From the NCBI RefSeq assembly GCF_021390535.1, contig NZ_JAJUXG010000019.1, forward strand, positions 1 to 64,000: 64,000 bases of DNA, given 5' to 3'. The notes beneath the pieces were generated by a model that was not told where the DNA came from, did not search any database, and saw only the letters and a list, made by a program, of their open reading frames with translations. This document shows, piece after piece, positions 27,962 through 37,009 of this stretch (its first letter is position 1; the number at the start of each line of letters is the position of its first letter). The DNA is from Dyadobacter sp. CY312. GTDB taxonomy: Bacteria > Bacteroidota > Bacteroidia > Cytophagales > Spirosomataceae. Both the position numbers and the translations under genes were made by a program.

Positions 27962-28129
27962 TTATCTCACTTCTTCTGGTTTCGATTTATCGTTCTTGGA
28001 CGGATTGTAGCGAACAGGAACGTATACTTGTTGTGTATTATTATCTGATTTCTTTTCGGAGTCTTCCTGATTATTTGATTGCCCGATCAGTTCTCTCAGA
28101 TTTTTGATCAAGCCGGATATCATTGACAT
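27962..28129 (-). CDS. Hypothetical small hydrophilic protein
   Basis: I do not recognise it. The protein is 55 residues if the ATG at 28129 is used (MSMISGLIKNLRELIG); another ATG lies two codons later. A short amphipathic N-terminal helix is followed by a highly charged, Asn/Glu/Lys-rich tail. The clean bidirectional terminator just beyond its stop supports a real transcript. Coding status is moderately supported. Confidence 0.5.
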   Translation of the reverse strand: MSMISGLIKNLRELIGQSNNQEDSEKKSDNNTQQVYVPVRYNPSKNDKSKPEEVR

Positions 28130-28249
28130 GTTTTCGGTATTTAGAGATGTAATCGAAATAAGTAGAATGTCAAAGATAGCCAATCGGCAGATGGTTTCAT
28201 GTGTGCAAAATGAATTAAGAGTTACATGATTCACACATTTTATAGGTGA

Positions 28250-28696
28250 CTATCGCTTTTCAGACTTGTGTTTGAAAAAACTGGGTGTGAAACCGGTCAC
28301 TTTTTTGAATTGGTTCGACAAATGTGCTACACTGCTGTAATGCAGCACGTAAGAGATTTCTGTCAGGTTGAGTTTTCCGAGAATGAGCAGTTCTTTCACC
28401 CGCTCTATTTTTCTAAGCATGATATAACGTTCAATGGTCATGCCCTGCGCCTTGGAAAACAGGTTTGCCATGTAGGTGTAGTTGTATCTCAGTTTGGCGC
28501 TAAGGTAATTTGAGAAATTAGTATTCAGCGGTTTTTCAGAACCATTCACTATTTCAGCAATACTCACTTTGATTTTCTCAATGAGTCTGCTTTGCTTACC
28601 CTCGGTGAGCTCAGAAAAGGAAGAATCATCTGAGGAATGCGTGTTTTCAGATGTATTCGCAGCAGAATCGATTGTTTTGTGGTTTATATGCTTCAT
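28250..28696 (-). CDS. AraC-type helix-turn-helix transcriptional regulator
   Basis: The 148-residue protein has a C-terminal AraC-like double HTH (MTIERYIMLRKIERVKELL, then NLTEISYVLHYSSVAHLSNQ and FKKVTGFTPSFFKH) and about 40 N-terminal polar residues with no sensor domain. This stand-alone type is frequent in Bacteroidota. It sits downstream of the DUF418 membrane protein gene (154-bp gap) on the same strand. Its target is unknown. Confidence 0.88.
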   Translation of the reverse strand: MKHINHKTIDSAANTSENTHSSDDSSFSELTEGKQSRLIEKIKVSIAEIVNGSEKPLNTNFSNYLSAKLRYNYTYMANLFSKAQGMTIERYIMLRKIERVKELLILGKLNLTEISYVLHYSSVAHLSNQFKKVTGFTPSFFKHKSEKR

Positions 28697-28850
28697 TTCT
28701 CACGTCTCGTTGGAGCCAGACACAAATCTGTTTACTTGTAGAAAGCTAGTTAATTTTGTTTTGAAAACATAAATCTTTTCCGGATTAAGTAAATATCCAC
28801 CAATATTCAAACGAATCCATCTGGCTTTTTTATACAGTAAACATATCACA

Positions 28851-30197
28851 TCAGCTTTGATTCCTTCTTCGCATTGGTTGGATCTTCCAATAGGTAAGGC
28901 TGCGCCACAACCATTCCAGCGGACCAAAATAAAAATGGCGCAGCCACAGCGGACTCAAGAAAATTTGTAAAATCCATATTGCAAATACAACATAGAAAAT
29001 TTGATAGTATTCTAAGGTTGCGTAATAATTGAGACCGTAGCCAAAAAAGAAAAGCGTACAGATCACCGTATGCATGACGTAATTAGTGAAAGCCATTTGC
29101 CCCACAGCTGCCAGTTTATTTAAAAGTGACTGCATAGCTCCTGAACGTATAATAAGCATAACCAGAGATGCATGTGCCATCACCAGTAAAATGCGTTGAA
29201 ACGGGTAAATGATATTAACCCATACAATTGGGTGCTGCTCCATATGGACGAACGATGCAGCCAGATTCGGCATGTTAACAAAGCCGTAATAAAAGTCATA
29301 GAGTACAAGGGGAAGGCCAAGTCCGTAGCCTAGCAGGATGGTGAACTTGTACTGTCGTTTCGACCATTGGTTTGTAAAAAAGCCCCATTTTAAAAAGGCC
29401 ATGCCAAGTAACATGAGCGCCAGCGGATCTGCTATGGTATACATAAGATATTTTGTCTGAAAGTCCCAGGACGATTTTCGTATCTTTTTTGCAACGGTAC
29501 TGTAATCAGACTTCATCTTCTTTGTATTATCACGAATATCCTGTTCGTTGGGAATAAACTCTTTTTCAATTTCGCGCCAGTTACTCAACACGGTCTGTTG
29601 AGCTGCACTTGGTTTATCACCTGCCTGAATTTCCTTTTGCACCTTCACGTAATCTAGCCGTTTCTGACGCATGTCTTTGTAAAATGAATGGCTCAAACCG
29701 AAGTCTAATATCGCCACAAGTGGTACTCCGAAAGCAAGGTACATTGGTTTCATTTTTCTGAACAGGAAGGCGATCATGCCGATGACACCATAGGAATACA
29801 GAATATCACCTTCCCATAGCAAGATATGGGCATCGGCGAGGCCAAAAAGTACAAGCCAGCCCATTCTGCGATAAAATAAAAATGTGGTTGACTTGCCTGC
29901 TGCTTCCTTTTTTGTTGTAAACAGAAGGATTCCTGCTCCAAAAAGCATTGAGAATAAGGCTCTCATTTTTCCTTCAAAAACAACCAGAATAACCGCTCTC
30001 ACCCAAAAATTAACGTTTTCAGGATCAGTCCTGAAAATTTCAGAATATCGGGAGGGCATCGAGAATCCCGGGATGTTCATCAAGAGTATTCCAAGAAGGG
30101 CAATTCCCCGCAGCACATCAATGGTTTCTATACGGTTGAGCTGCGATACAGGTGCAAGCTTTATTTCCTTTGCGGCAATAATATTTGCGCTTTCCAT
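28851..30197 (-). CDS. DUF418 family multi-pass membrane protein
   Basis: The protein has 448 residues and multiple hydrophobic segments. The N-terminal motif RIETIDVLRGIALLGILLMN and the C-terminal TNYVMHTVICTLFFFGYG and WLRHFYFGPLEWLWRSLTYW are the DUF418/YeiB signature. The family resembles membrane acyltransferases and may modify cell-surface or exported molecules; this is inference from relatives. A cytoplasmic or periplasmic charged loop (about 170-240) interrupts the membrane part. Confidence 0.88.
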   Translation of the reverse strand: MESANIIAAKEIKLAPVSQLNRIETIDVLRGIALLGILLMNIPGFSMPSRYSEIFRTDPENVNFWVRAVILVVFEGKMRALFSMLFGAGILLFTTKKEAAGKSTTFLFYRRMGWLVLFGLADAHILLWEGDILYSYGVIGMIAFLFRKMKPMYLAFGVPLVAILDFGLSHSFYKDMRQKRLDYVKVQKEIQAGDKPSAAQQTVLSNWREIEKEFIPNEQDIRDNTKKMKSDYSTVAKKIRKSSWDFQTKYLMYTIADPLALMLLGMAFLKWGFFTNQWSKRQYKFTILLGYGLGLPLVLYDFYYGFVNMPNLAASFVHMEQHPIVWVNIIYPFQRILLVMAHASLVMLIIRSGAMQSLLNKLAAVGQMAFTNYVMHTVICTLFFFGYGLNYYATLEYYQIFYVVFAIWILQIFLSPLWLRHFYFGPLEWLWRSLTYWKIQPMRRRNQS

Positions 30198-30403
30198 AGT
30201 TTATATCATTAAGATCGTCACCGTGAGGGTTCTGATAAAATTAATGATATAATACTTTACCGTTCAGGTTATTACCTTTTACTTATTATTCGGCATAATC
30301 ACTGCCTGCCTGCTGGATATTGCGTCAATTAAATATATTTAAGTGTACTTAAATTGAACGATATGCAATAAACGTAGTGTCGCAATTTTGAGTGCAAAGA
30401 GCG

Positions 30404-31165
30404 TTACTTCAAAACAAGAAACAGTGAGCTGCCAAAAGGGCCACTTGAAAGCATTGTTTCTTCGGTTTTCATGGTAAGATGGAGCAGACCGTTTATGAAA
30501 TCACCCGGGTATTTTACATCCGAATCGAGCTCGGATACATTTACCAGGCCTTTTTTAATCTGATATTTCTGAAATTGACGCACAACCCAGATGGGTATAG
30601 AAAGTAAAAATGGCCAGTAGGTACGGTAATCTATCTTTAAATCTGCACGTTTGGAATAGCCGATGAAATCGTCGAGCACAAATCGTCGTGAGCTTCCCAC
30701 AGCCAGGTCATGCGTACCTGAAAATGCTTCAAATGCGTGAATATTGATGATGATGATTCCATTCGGTTTTAGCCTTTTTTTGAAAACAGATAATGTATGT
30801 ACAATCTCATCATCCGTCAGAAAATAAAGTGCATCGTTGCAGCAGATGACGTCATACATTTCAGATGGACGGAAATCTTCGACACGTTTTAAATCTCCTG
30901 GTCCCACATCCAGATTTCGTTCCAATGAAAAGTCAACTGCGTGGGATGAATAATCGAATCCAGACAAATTTTTGAAACCCTGTTCTTTAAGAAATGAAAG
31001 CAGTCCGCCTGTACCGCAGGCGGCATCCATTATTTTCAGCTCCGGATTGATTCCTCCAAAATGTTTTTTTATTTGCGTCAAAACTTTGTTGTGTAGTATT
31101 TGATACCACCAAAGTGTTCGCTCCACATCATACATTTTTTGGTATTCGAGCCGGTTATCTATCAT
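30404..31165 (-). CDS. Class I SAM-dependent methyltransferase
   Basis: The 253-residue protein has the SAM-binding motif LKIMDAACGTGGLLSFL and a following acidic residue region (FKNLSGFDYSSHAV). Its start overlaps the glycosyltransferase stop by 4 bp (ATGA), so it is the last gene of the surface-sugar operon and probably modifies a lipid-linked sugar or the glycan. The C-terminal SELDSDVKYPGDFIN segment is unassigned. Substrate unknown. Confidence 0.85.
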   Translation of the reverse strand: MIDNRLEYQKMYDVERTLWWYQILHNKVLTQIKKHFGGINPELKIMDAACGTGGLLSFLKEQGFKNLSGFDYSSHAVDFSLERNLDVGPGDLKRVEDFRPSEMYDVICCNDALYFLTDDEIVHTLSVFKKRLKPNGIIIINIHAFEAFSGTHDLAVGSSRRFVLDDFIGYSKRADLKIDYRTYWPFLLSIPIWVVRQFQKYQIKKGLVNVSELDSDVKYPGDFINGLLHLTMKTEETMLSSGPFGSSLFLVLK

Positions 31166-32082
31166 ATACTCTCGGTGCTATTGTATTTTATAACATACTG
31201 AGGCTGGCCGCTCTGTGCCATGAAGCTTTTTCCGATGTATTCACCCAACACACTCAGAAGCATACATTGAATGCCACCAATAAACATAATGGCAGCAGTA
31301 ACAACCTGCCATCCTTTGGGATCGGGGCCTATAACCCATTGCCCAAGCAGAAACATGAGCAGTAAAGATCCCAGCAGAAACAAACCAAGACCAATTGGCA
31401 TAAAAAGCCTGATGGGTAGTGAAGAATAGCAGAAAAGGATGTTAAGGAACAGGGATATCAGTTTGCGCCAGGTGTAATTGGATGTCCCTTCTTCCCTTTT
31501 TAAGTGCGATACCTGCACTTTGCCAATGTTGTTGGTAATCCGGAAGATCAGTCCATCAATGTAAGGATAGGGTCCCTGATATTTAATAATTTCCTCAACT
31601 ACCTCCTTTTTGATTAGTTTGAAGCTCGATAAATAGAGATCTTTTGGTTTGTTGAGTAAATAGCTGGTGATCCAGTTCACTACTTTGCTGCCGAAATTTC
31701 GGTGCCGGGCATGCTGCTTTTTAGCATAGTGAGTATAAACAACATCATACCGGCCGTTTTCAGCTACGGAAAGTAGCTTCAATATCTCCTCTGGAGGGTT
31801 TTGGAAGTCATCGTCGATCATGACAGCGTAATCGCCATAGGCCCAGTTAAGCCCGCACATAACAGCATTAAACTCCCCGTAATTTCTTCTGAGCGATATG
31901 AAACGAACGTTGGAATAAGTTGAGGCTATTTGTTTACATATTGTTTCCGATGCATCGCGACTGCTGTCATTAACCATCACAATTTCAAAAGAAATGGTTT
32001 CCAGGGCAGTTTGAAGTCGCTCCACCAGCTGTCGTATGGTTGACTCGCTGTTGTACACGGGAATAATTACAGATAACTTCAT
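31162..32082 (-). CDS. Family 2 glycosyltransferase with C-terminal membrane anchors
   Basis: The 306-residue protein has the GT-A N-terminus (LSVIIPVYNSESTIRQLV) and an acidic metal-binding motif (VMIDDDFQNPPEEI). Two hydrophobic segments at the C-terminus (LPIRLFMPIGLGLFLLGSLL and VVTAAIMFIGGIQCMLLSVL) match the DPM1/GtrB-like type that transfers a sugar to or from undecaprenyl phosphate. Gene order and overlap with the methyltransferase suggest a shared pathway. Confidence 0.9.
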   Translation of the reverse strand: MKLSVIIPVYNSESTIRQLVERLQTALETISFEIVMVNDSSRDASETICKQIASTYSNVRFISLRRNYGEFNAVMCGLNWAYGDYAVMIDDDFQNPPEEILKLLSVAENGRYDVVYTHYAKKQHARHRNFGSKVVNWITSYLLNKPKDLYLSSFKLIKKEVVEEIIKYQGPYPYIDGLIFRITNNIGKVQVSHLKREEGTSNYTWRKLISLFLNILFCYSSLPIRLFMPIGLGLFLLGSLLLMFLLGQWVIGPDPKGWQVVTAAIMFIGGIQCMLLSVLGEYIGKSFMAQSGQPQYVIKYNSTESI

Positions 32083-32094
32083 TTTAATTATTTA

Positions 32095-33186
32095 TTAGAG
32101 GTCGAAGTTGTTGAGTGCTTCTATGATCTGCGAAACTTCATTTTCCGTCAGCATTGGATGTAATGGCAGGCTCAATACCTCATTGTGAATCTGTTCCGTA
32201 ATGGGGAGCGACAGATTCGCAAGATGCTTGTAAGCCAGCTGCTTGTGTACCGGAACAGGATAGTGAACGTTGGTTTGTATACCCATACTGTCAAGATGAT
32301 CAACCAGCTTTTGTCTTTCCGGATGCCTCACCACGAATATATGCCATGCATCTTCTTCGGGTCTGTCGCCGGGAGGTAACAGCAGGTTTTTAACTTTTAT
32401 TTCATTCAGATATCGTTGCGCAATCTCCTTTCTTCTCTGGTTGTCAGAATCAAGGAAGGGAAGTTTAATGCTCAGAATAGCTGCCTGTATTTCGTCCAAA
32501 CGGCTGTTTACACCCTGATAATCATTCTTGTAACGCACCTTGGAGCCGTAATTGCGCAGATAAGCGATCTTTTCGGCAAGTTCGGGATCCGATGTAGTTA
32601 CAGCTCCGGCATCTCCCAAAGCTCCCAGGTTTTTGGTCGGATAAAAACTGAATGCAGTTGCGTGGGCAAGGCTTCCTATTTTTCGATTTTTATAAACGGC
32701 TCCGTGCGCCTGTGCAGCATCAGTAATTACTTTCAGATTGTGTCTACCGGCAATTTCCATAATCTGATCCATCTCGCAGCTTCTGCCATAAAGATCTACC
32801 GTAATAATTGCCTTCGTTTTATCAGTGATTCTGCTTTCGATCAGTTCAGGATCCAAAAGCATTGTCTTATTATCAGGTTCTACCAATACGGGGGTCAGGT
32901 GAAGATAACTTACCGGCAAAACCGAGGCAATGTAGGTGTTGGCAGGAACAATAATTTCGCTCCCGACCGGGAAATCAAACGCCTTCAATATTAACGTGAT
33001 GGCGTCCAGTCCGTTGGCAACACCAACACAATGATCACTTTCGCAGTAATTGGCAAATGATGTTTCAAAGGTCTTAAGTTCGTTACCCAAAATATACCAG
33101 CCCGATCTCAATACGCGTAGTGAAGCTTGTTCAATGGCCTCGAGATGAGGTTCATTGATCTGATTTAAATCCAGAAACGGGATCAT
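32095..33186 (-). CDS. DegT/DnrJ/EryC1/StrS sugar aminotransferase (FdtB-like)
   Basis: This is a PLP-dependent aminotransferase acting on a keto-sugar nucleotide. The 363-residue length is typical. The catalytic lysine is K185 in YPTKNLGALGDAG, and ITDAAQAHGAVYK carries the conserved Asp and Gln. Its start overlaps the ketoisomerase stop by 4 bp (ATGA). This pairing with a sugar 3,4-ketoisomerase is the arrangement that makes dTDP-3-amino-3,6-dideoxyhexoses (the FdtA/FdtB or QdtA/QdtB routes). The product stereochemistry cannot be read here. Confidence 0.93.
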   Translation of the reverse strand: MIPFLDLNQINEPHLEAIEQASLRVLRSGWYILGNELKTFETSFANYCESDHCVGVANGLDAITLILKAFDFPVGSEIIVPANTYIASVLPVSYLHLTPVLVEPDNKTMLLDPELIESRITDKTKAIITVDLYGRSCEMDQIMEIAGRHNLKVITDAAQAHGAVYKNRKIGSLAHATAFSFYPTKNLGALGDAGAVTTSDPELAEKIAYLRNYGSKVRYKNDYQGVNSRLDEIQAAILSIKLPFLDSDNQRRKEIAQRYLNEIKVKNLLLPPGDRPEEDAWHIFVVRHPERQKLVDHLDSMGIQTNVHYPVPVHKQLAYKHLANLSLPITEQIHNEVLSLPLHPMLTENEVSQIIEALNNFDL

Positions 33187-33569
33187 TGAGAAATAAGCTG
33201 GTTCAGTTCGTATGGTTCGTCAATATAATCTGCCTGATCGTAGCATTCATTTGAGAGTACCAGGAGAATAGCATCTTCGGAGAACGAATCCATGATGTGC
33301 CAGTCTTTTGGTTCAAGAATGAGGCATAGCGTTGGATTATTCAGTGAGAAATACTCCTCATTTACACCGTCATTGGAATATACCCGGCAACTGCCATGTA
33401 TGCAAATCAGTGCATTCCAGGTTTTGTGATGTCTGTGACCGCCACGGCTCGCATCTCCTGCTCCATAAATATAAAAAACACGCTTAATAGCGCCAGGGAC
33501 GATGTTTTCCAGAACGGTGAGGTTGCCTGCGTCTGAGCTAAAAGTATTCAGCTCAACTAAATGTGGCAT
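33183..33569 (-). CDS. Sugar 3,4-ketoisomerase (FdtA/QdtA-like cupin)
   Basis: This is a cupin that isomerises dTDP-4-keto-6-deoxyglucose to the 3-keto form. GGHRHHKTWNALICIHGSCRV carries the family histidines. I place the start at the ATG at 33569 (MPHLVELNTFSSDAG), giving 128 residues; a TTG 12 codons upstream is possible but not needed. It is the first gene of a four-gene operon with aminotransferase, glycosyltransferase and methyltransferase. No thymidylyltransferase or dehydratase is nearby, so dTDP-sugar supply must come from elsewhere. Confidence 0.9.
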   Translation of the reverse strand: MPHLVELNTFSSDAGNLTVLENIVPGAIKRVFYIYGAGDASRGGHRHHKTWNALICIHGSCRVYSNDGVNEEYFSLNNPTLCLILEPKDWHIMDSFSEDAILLVLSNECYDQADYIDEPYELNQLISQ

Positions 33570-33826
33570 AGAGGATGAATTTGTTAGGGATGTAAAATTT
33601 ATCAAATATGACGATTTAATATTTTTCTAATACCAATTGTTTAGAAAATTAATTCGAATTCTTATAGCAAAAATATCTTATTTGTAGTCTTTAAAAAATA
33701 TTCCGAATTATTTTATCGTAAAATTTGTATACACCAAACATTGTACTGTACAGGTGAGCAGCAATGGCTAATTTCCTATTGAACAAAATCTCGCCTTCCT
33801 GGCTGAATGCGCTCAACAAGATGTGA

Positions 33827-36800
33827 CTATTTCCAGCTCGAAACGATACGGCTACCCTCTTCGGTTTGTTCAATCTTTAAATAGGTTTGAATCTCTTGTT
33901 GAAGCTCTTCTACATGGCTTATTATACCAACGATACGGTTCTCTTTACGAAGGGATTTTAAAGTCTCAAAAACAGTTTGCAAAGCATTTTTATCCAGAGA
34001 TCCGAAGCCTTCATCCAAAAAGAAGAAGTTATGTCTGGATTCATTTCTTATGTGAATATGATCGGCAAGTGCCAAAGCAAGGGAAAGCGCAGCCTGAAAT
34101 TTCTGTCCTCCCGATAGCGTCTTGAGCAAGCGCATGTGCCCGCCATTGAGCAGATCCCGCACCCAGAAACTATTTCCTTCGCCCAGTTCGAGATGCAGTT
34201 GCTGATGCGTCATCTGATGAAATCGGTGGTTTGCAGCCTGAATCAGATTTTGCAGGTAAATACTGGAAGCATAGTCGACAAAACCACTTGACCGGAAAAG
34301 TTTGGCAAGATCATCAAGATGTGATTTTCTGACCTGTAAACGACCTTTTTCTTTCAATAGAAGGCCTTTCTTTAAAAAATCGTCTGTTAGTTTTTTGAGC
34401 AAACCATCCAGCCGTCCTTCCTCTTTTCGCAGTGCGTTCAGATTAACAGTAAGTTCATCTTTTTCTTTAATAAGCTGTTCGTGCAGTTCAGTACTGTATA
34501 TTTTGTCCTGATTTTCTTTTTGTAAGATTTCCAGGTCCCTTTTTACAGTTCCCAGCGCAGTTTTGAAAGCATCAATTTCTTTTCTTTCCACATCAATTGA
34601 GATGTGCTTTTCAAGTATGCTTTCTACTTGTTTTTCTGATTCAAACTCATGTTTGAGCAACTGCTCATGAATGGACACCTGTATGCGTTTCAATTCATTT
34701 TGGTTGATTGTGAGTGTTTCCAGTAACGTAGCCTGACTACCCGAAATCGTATTTTTTTCTTTGTCCAGCACGTCAATCTGAGTTTCCGTCTGCTCGTAAA
34801 TTTGTTTTACTTCTTCAAACGATTTTTTGAGACTGAGTACTTTTTCAATTATTTCCTGTTTTTCTGTATGACTAAATTCTGTCAAACTGACCTGAACCAG
34901 CTGCCCGGACAAAGTTGACGTAGTATTCTCAATCCTTAAAATTTCATTTTTCAGCTCTTGCAGCGGTTTTTCAATCTGCTCTGTTTTGTCGAGAGAAGCT
35001 TTTTCTATGTCTGCGTTTTTGGCTTTAAGTTTAATCTCATTGTCTTTAATCTGCTTTTGGAGCTGCTCCATAAGTGCAAGCTTACTTTCAAAAGCTTCAC
35101 GGTTATCTTTGCTGAATTTTTCCCAGACAAAAAGCAGATCATGTGCCTTAATACGGTCCTTCAAATCTGTATACCGTGCTTTTATAGCGGTCGTTTGTTT
35201 TCCCAAATGATCAATTGCAGCTGAATCTTTTTCAATATCGGCGTGGAAACGGCGTATGGAATCTTCCAGTTTTTGAATCTGATTGCGGCGACTGTCCTTA
35301 ACTGTAATTTGTTCCGCCAAGTTTTCTTCTACATGCAATACGGACGGATGATGCTCTGCTCCACATAAAGGACATGGTTCGCCATCTGCGAGATTTGTTG
35401 CATACTGATTCAAAGCCATTTGGGTTTGGATCAATAGAGTCTGTTTGGTCAGGCCTTCTTTTTCTGTTTCACTTGTCCTTAAATAATTTTCAACACTGGC
35501 AGCGATCGTCTCTTTTGAAGAACCAACCTCTAAGTTCAGACCGAAGAAACTGCTTGCTTTGCTTATTTTTTCTTCACGTGCTGTTGTGGCGTTTTTAATT
35601 TCGGCATCCAGGTCAATGGCTTCTTTGTAAACTGCTTTCCGGTTTTGCTCCAATTCGTCTGAAAGAGCAAACCATGCCTTAATTTGGCTTAATATATTGA
35701 CATCAATGAGTTGTCCTTTTTTGAGCTCATTTTCGTCTTCAATAGTTAGTTTCTCTTTTTTGTATAACGCAATAAGCTCCTCCTGATTTTTTAGTTTTTC
35801 TTCGGTTTGAGTTAGTGCGATGTAATGATTCTTTATCCTGGATGCCAGATCTTTAATCTGAATCACTTTTTCGAGTTCTTCGGCCAGGTCCAGCAATTCC
35901 TGACGTTTTTCGTAGCGATCGTGTAAGCTGGTCAGGATTTCCTTTTTCTGATTTAATAGATTGGCCAGCTCCGTTTCGCGAATGGTATTCTTTTCATGAG
36001 AAGACTGATCCCGGATTATATCAGTTTTAAGTCTTTTCTGCTGATCCAGAAAAGTCTTGAGGTGAAGCGAGCAGATTTCAAAAATTCTAAGATTTTCTTC
36101 ACGTTCAAGTATGCCTGCCTGTTGCGACTCAAAACCCAAAAGCTGATTTTTAAGAAGCTGCATTTTCTCAAATGCGGCTTTTACTTGCTGCAATTGTTCG
36201 AGCTGCGAAGTTTGGCTTATAAGCTGGTTGTTGACTGCTGTAATTTTTGATATCACCTCCGTTTTGAGGGAATCCTGTTCAGCGATCATTTCCTGCGTTA
36301 CGTCGCCAATACCTTGCAACTGCCCATCCAGATTGGAAAGTTCAAGATCGTTGCGTTTACTTAGCGTGCCCACATTCCTGCTCAGGTCGTATTTTTCGAG
36401 CTGGAAAAGCTCTTTCATCATACGGGTTCTCTCTGCATCTTTCAGTTCTATAAATTCCTGAAAACGGCCCTGAGGAATGATGATCGTACGTCTGAAATTA
36501 TCGTAACTCAGACCAATGATGCTTTCTGTTGTTTCATTTTCTGAAAGGGGTATCCAGTTATTTTCTTTCCAGATGTATGCCTTTCTTTCGAAGGTTTTTA
36601 CCTCTTTAAAATTTTTGCTATTCCGTTTTCCTTTTACCGTAAAGCGGTATAATTCTGCATTTTTTCCTGCAATACATTCAAAATCGATCAACAGTTCATC
36701 TGACCGCAGGTTCATCATGTTGTATGTTCTGTCGTCCCCGGCTTTGTTGAGGCGTTCAGTATCACCATAAAGGGCAAAAGTAATGGCTTCCAAAACGGAT

Positions 36801-36925
36801 GATTTTCCGCTCCCCACTGATCCAAAAATACCAAACAAGGAGGCATCCGTAAGTGCATCAAAATGGATTTCCTGTTCGGTTTGATAAGAATACAAACCTT
36901 TAATTTTGAGGTATTTAGGAATCAT
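33827..36925 (-). CDS. sbcC: SbcC-like SMC family exonuclease ATPase subunit
   Basis: This is the ATPase arm of an SbcCD (Mre11/Rad50-type) nuclease that processes hairpins and blocked DNA ends. The 1032 residues have an N-terminal Walker A (GSVGSGKSSVLEAI), a long coiled coil, a zinc hook at C518-C521 (CPLCGAEHHP), and a C-terminal signature and Walker B (LLKTLSGGQKFQAALSLALA, then NFFFLDEGFGSLD). No sbcD nuclease gene lies on either side; the neighbours are a GH3-family gene and the sugar operon. Confidence 0.92.
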   Translation of the reverse strand: MIPKYLKIKGLYSYQTEQEIHFDALTDASLFGIFGSVGSGKSSVLEAITFALYGDTERLNKAGDDRTYNMMNLRSDELLIDFECIAGKNAELYRFTVKGKRNSKNFKEVKTFERKAYIWKENNWIPLSENETTESIIGLSYDNFRRTIIIPQGRFQEFIELKDAERTRMMKELFQLEKYDLSRNVGTLSKRNDLELSNLDGQLQGIGDVTQEMIAEQDSLKTEVISKITAVNNQLISQTSQLEQLQQVKAAFEKMQLLKNQLLGFESQQAGILEREENLRIFEICSLHLKTFLDQQKRLKTDIIRDQSSHEKNTIRETELANLLNQKKEILTSLHDRYEKRQELLDLAEELEKVIQIKDLASRIKNHYIALTQTEEKLKNQEELIALYKKEKLTIEDENELKKGQLIDVNILSQIKAWFALSDELEQNRKAVYKEAIDLDAEIKNATTAREEKISKASSFFGLNLEVGSSKETIAASVENYLRTSETEKEGLTKQTLLIQTQMALNQYATNLADGEPCPLCGAEHHPSVLHVEENLAEQITVKDSRRNQIQKLEDSIRRFHADIEKDSAAIDHLGKQTTAIKARYTDLKDRIKAHDLLFVWEKFSKDNREAFESKLALMEQLQKQIKDNEIKLKAKNADIEKASLDKTEQIEKPLQELKNEILRIENTTSTLSGQLVQVSLTEFSHTEKQEIIEKVLSLKKSFEEVKQIYEQTETQIDVLDKEKNTISGSQATLLETLTINQNELKRIQVSIHEQLLKHEFESEKQVESILEKHISIDVERKEIDAFKTALGTVKRDLEILQKENQDKIYSTELHEQLIKEKDELTVNLNALRKEEGRLDGLLKKLTDDFLKKGLLLKEKGRLQVRKSHLDDLAKLFRSSGFVDYASSIYLQNLIQAANHRFHQMTHQQLHLELGEGNSFWVRDLLNGGHMRLLKTLSGGQKFQAALSLALALADHIHIRNESRHNFFFLDEGFGSLDKNALQTVFETLKSLRKENRIVGIISHVEELQQEIQTYLKIEQTEEGSRIVSSWK

Positions 36926-37009
36926 AGCACAGCGGTTGGCTTTCAGCTTTTGGGTAGGTTGCCCAAGGCCGTTGGCTTATTAAATGGTCAATTTCTAGAA
37001 AGATAATTT

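Noticed and set aside
33691..33873. Open frame of 60 codons on the minus strand at the sbcC 3' end
   Set aside because: It overlaps the end of sbcC and the residues show no protein family character or signal.
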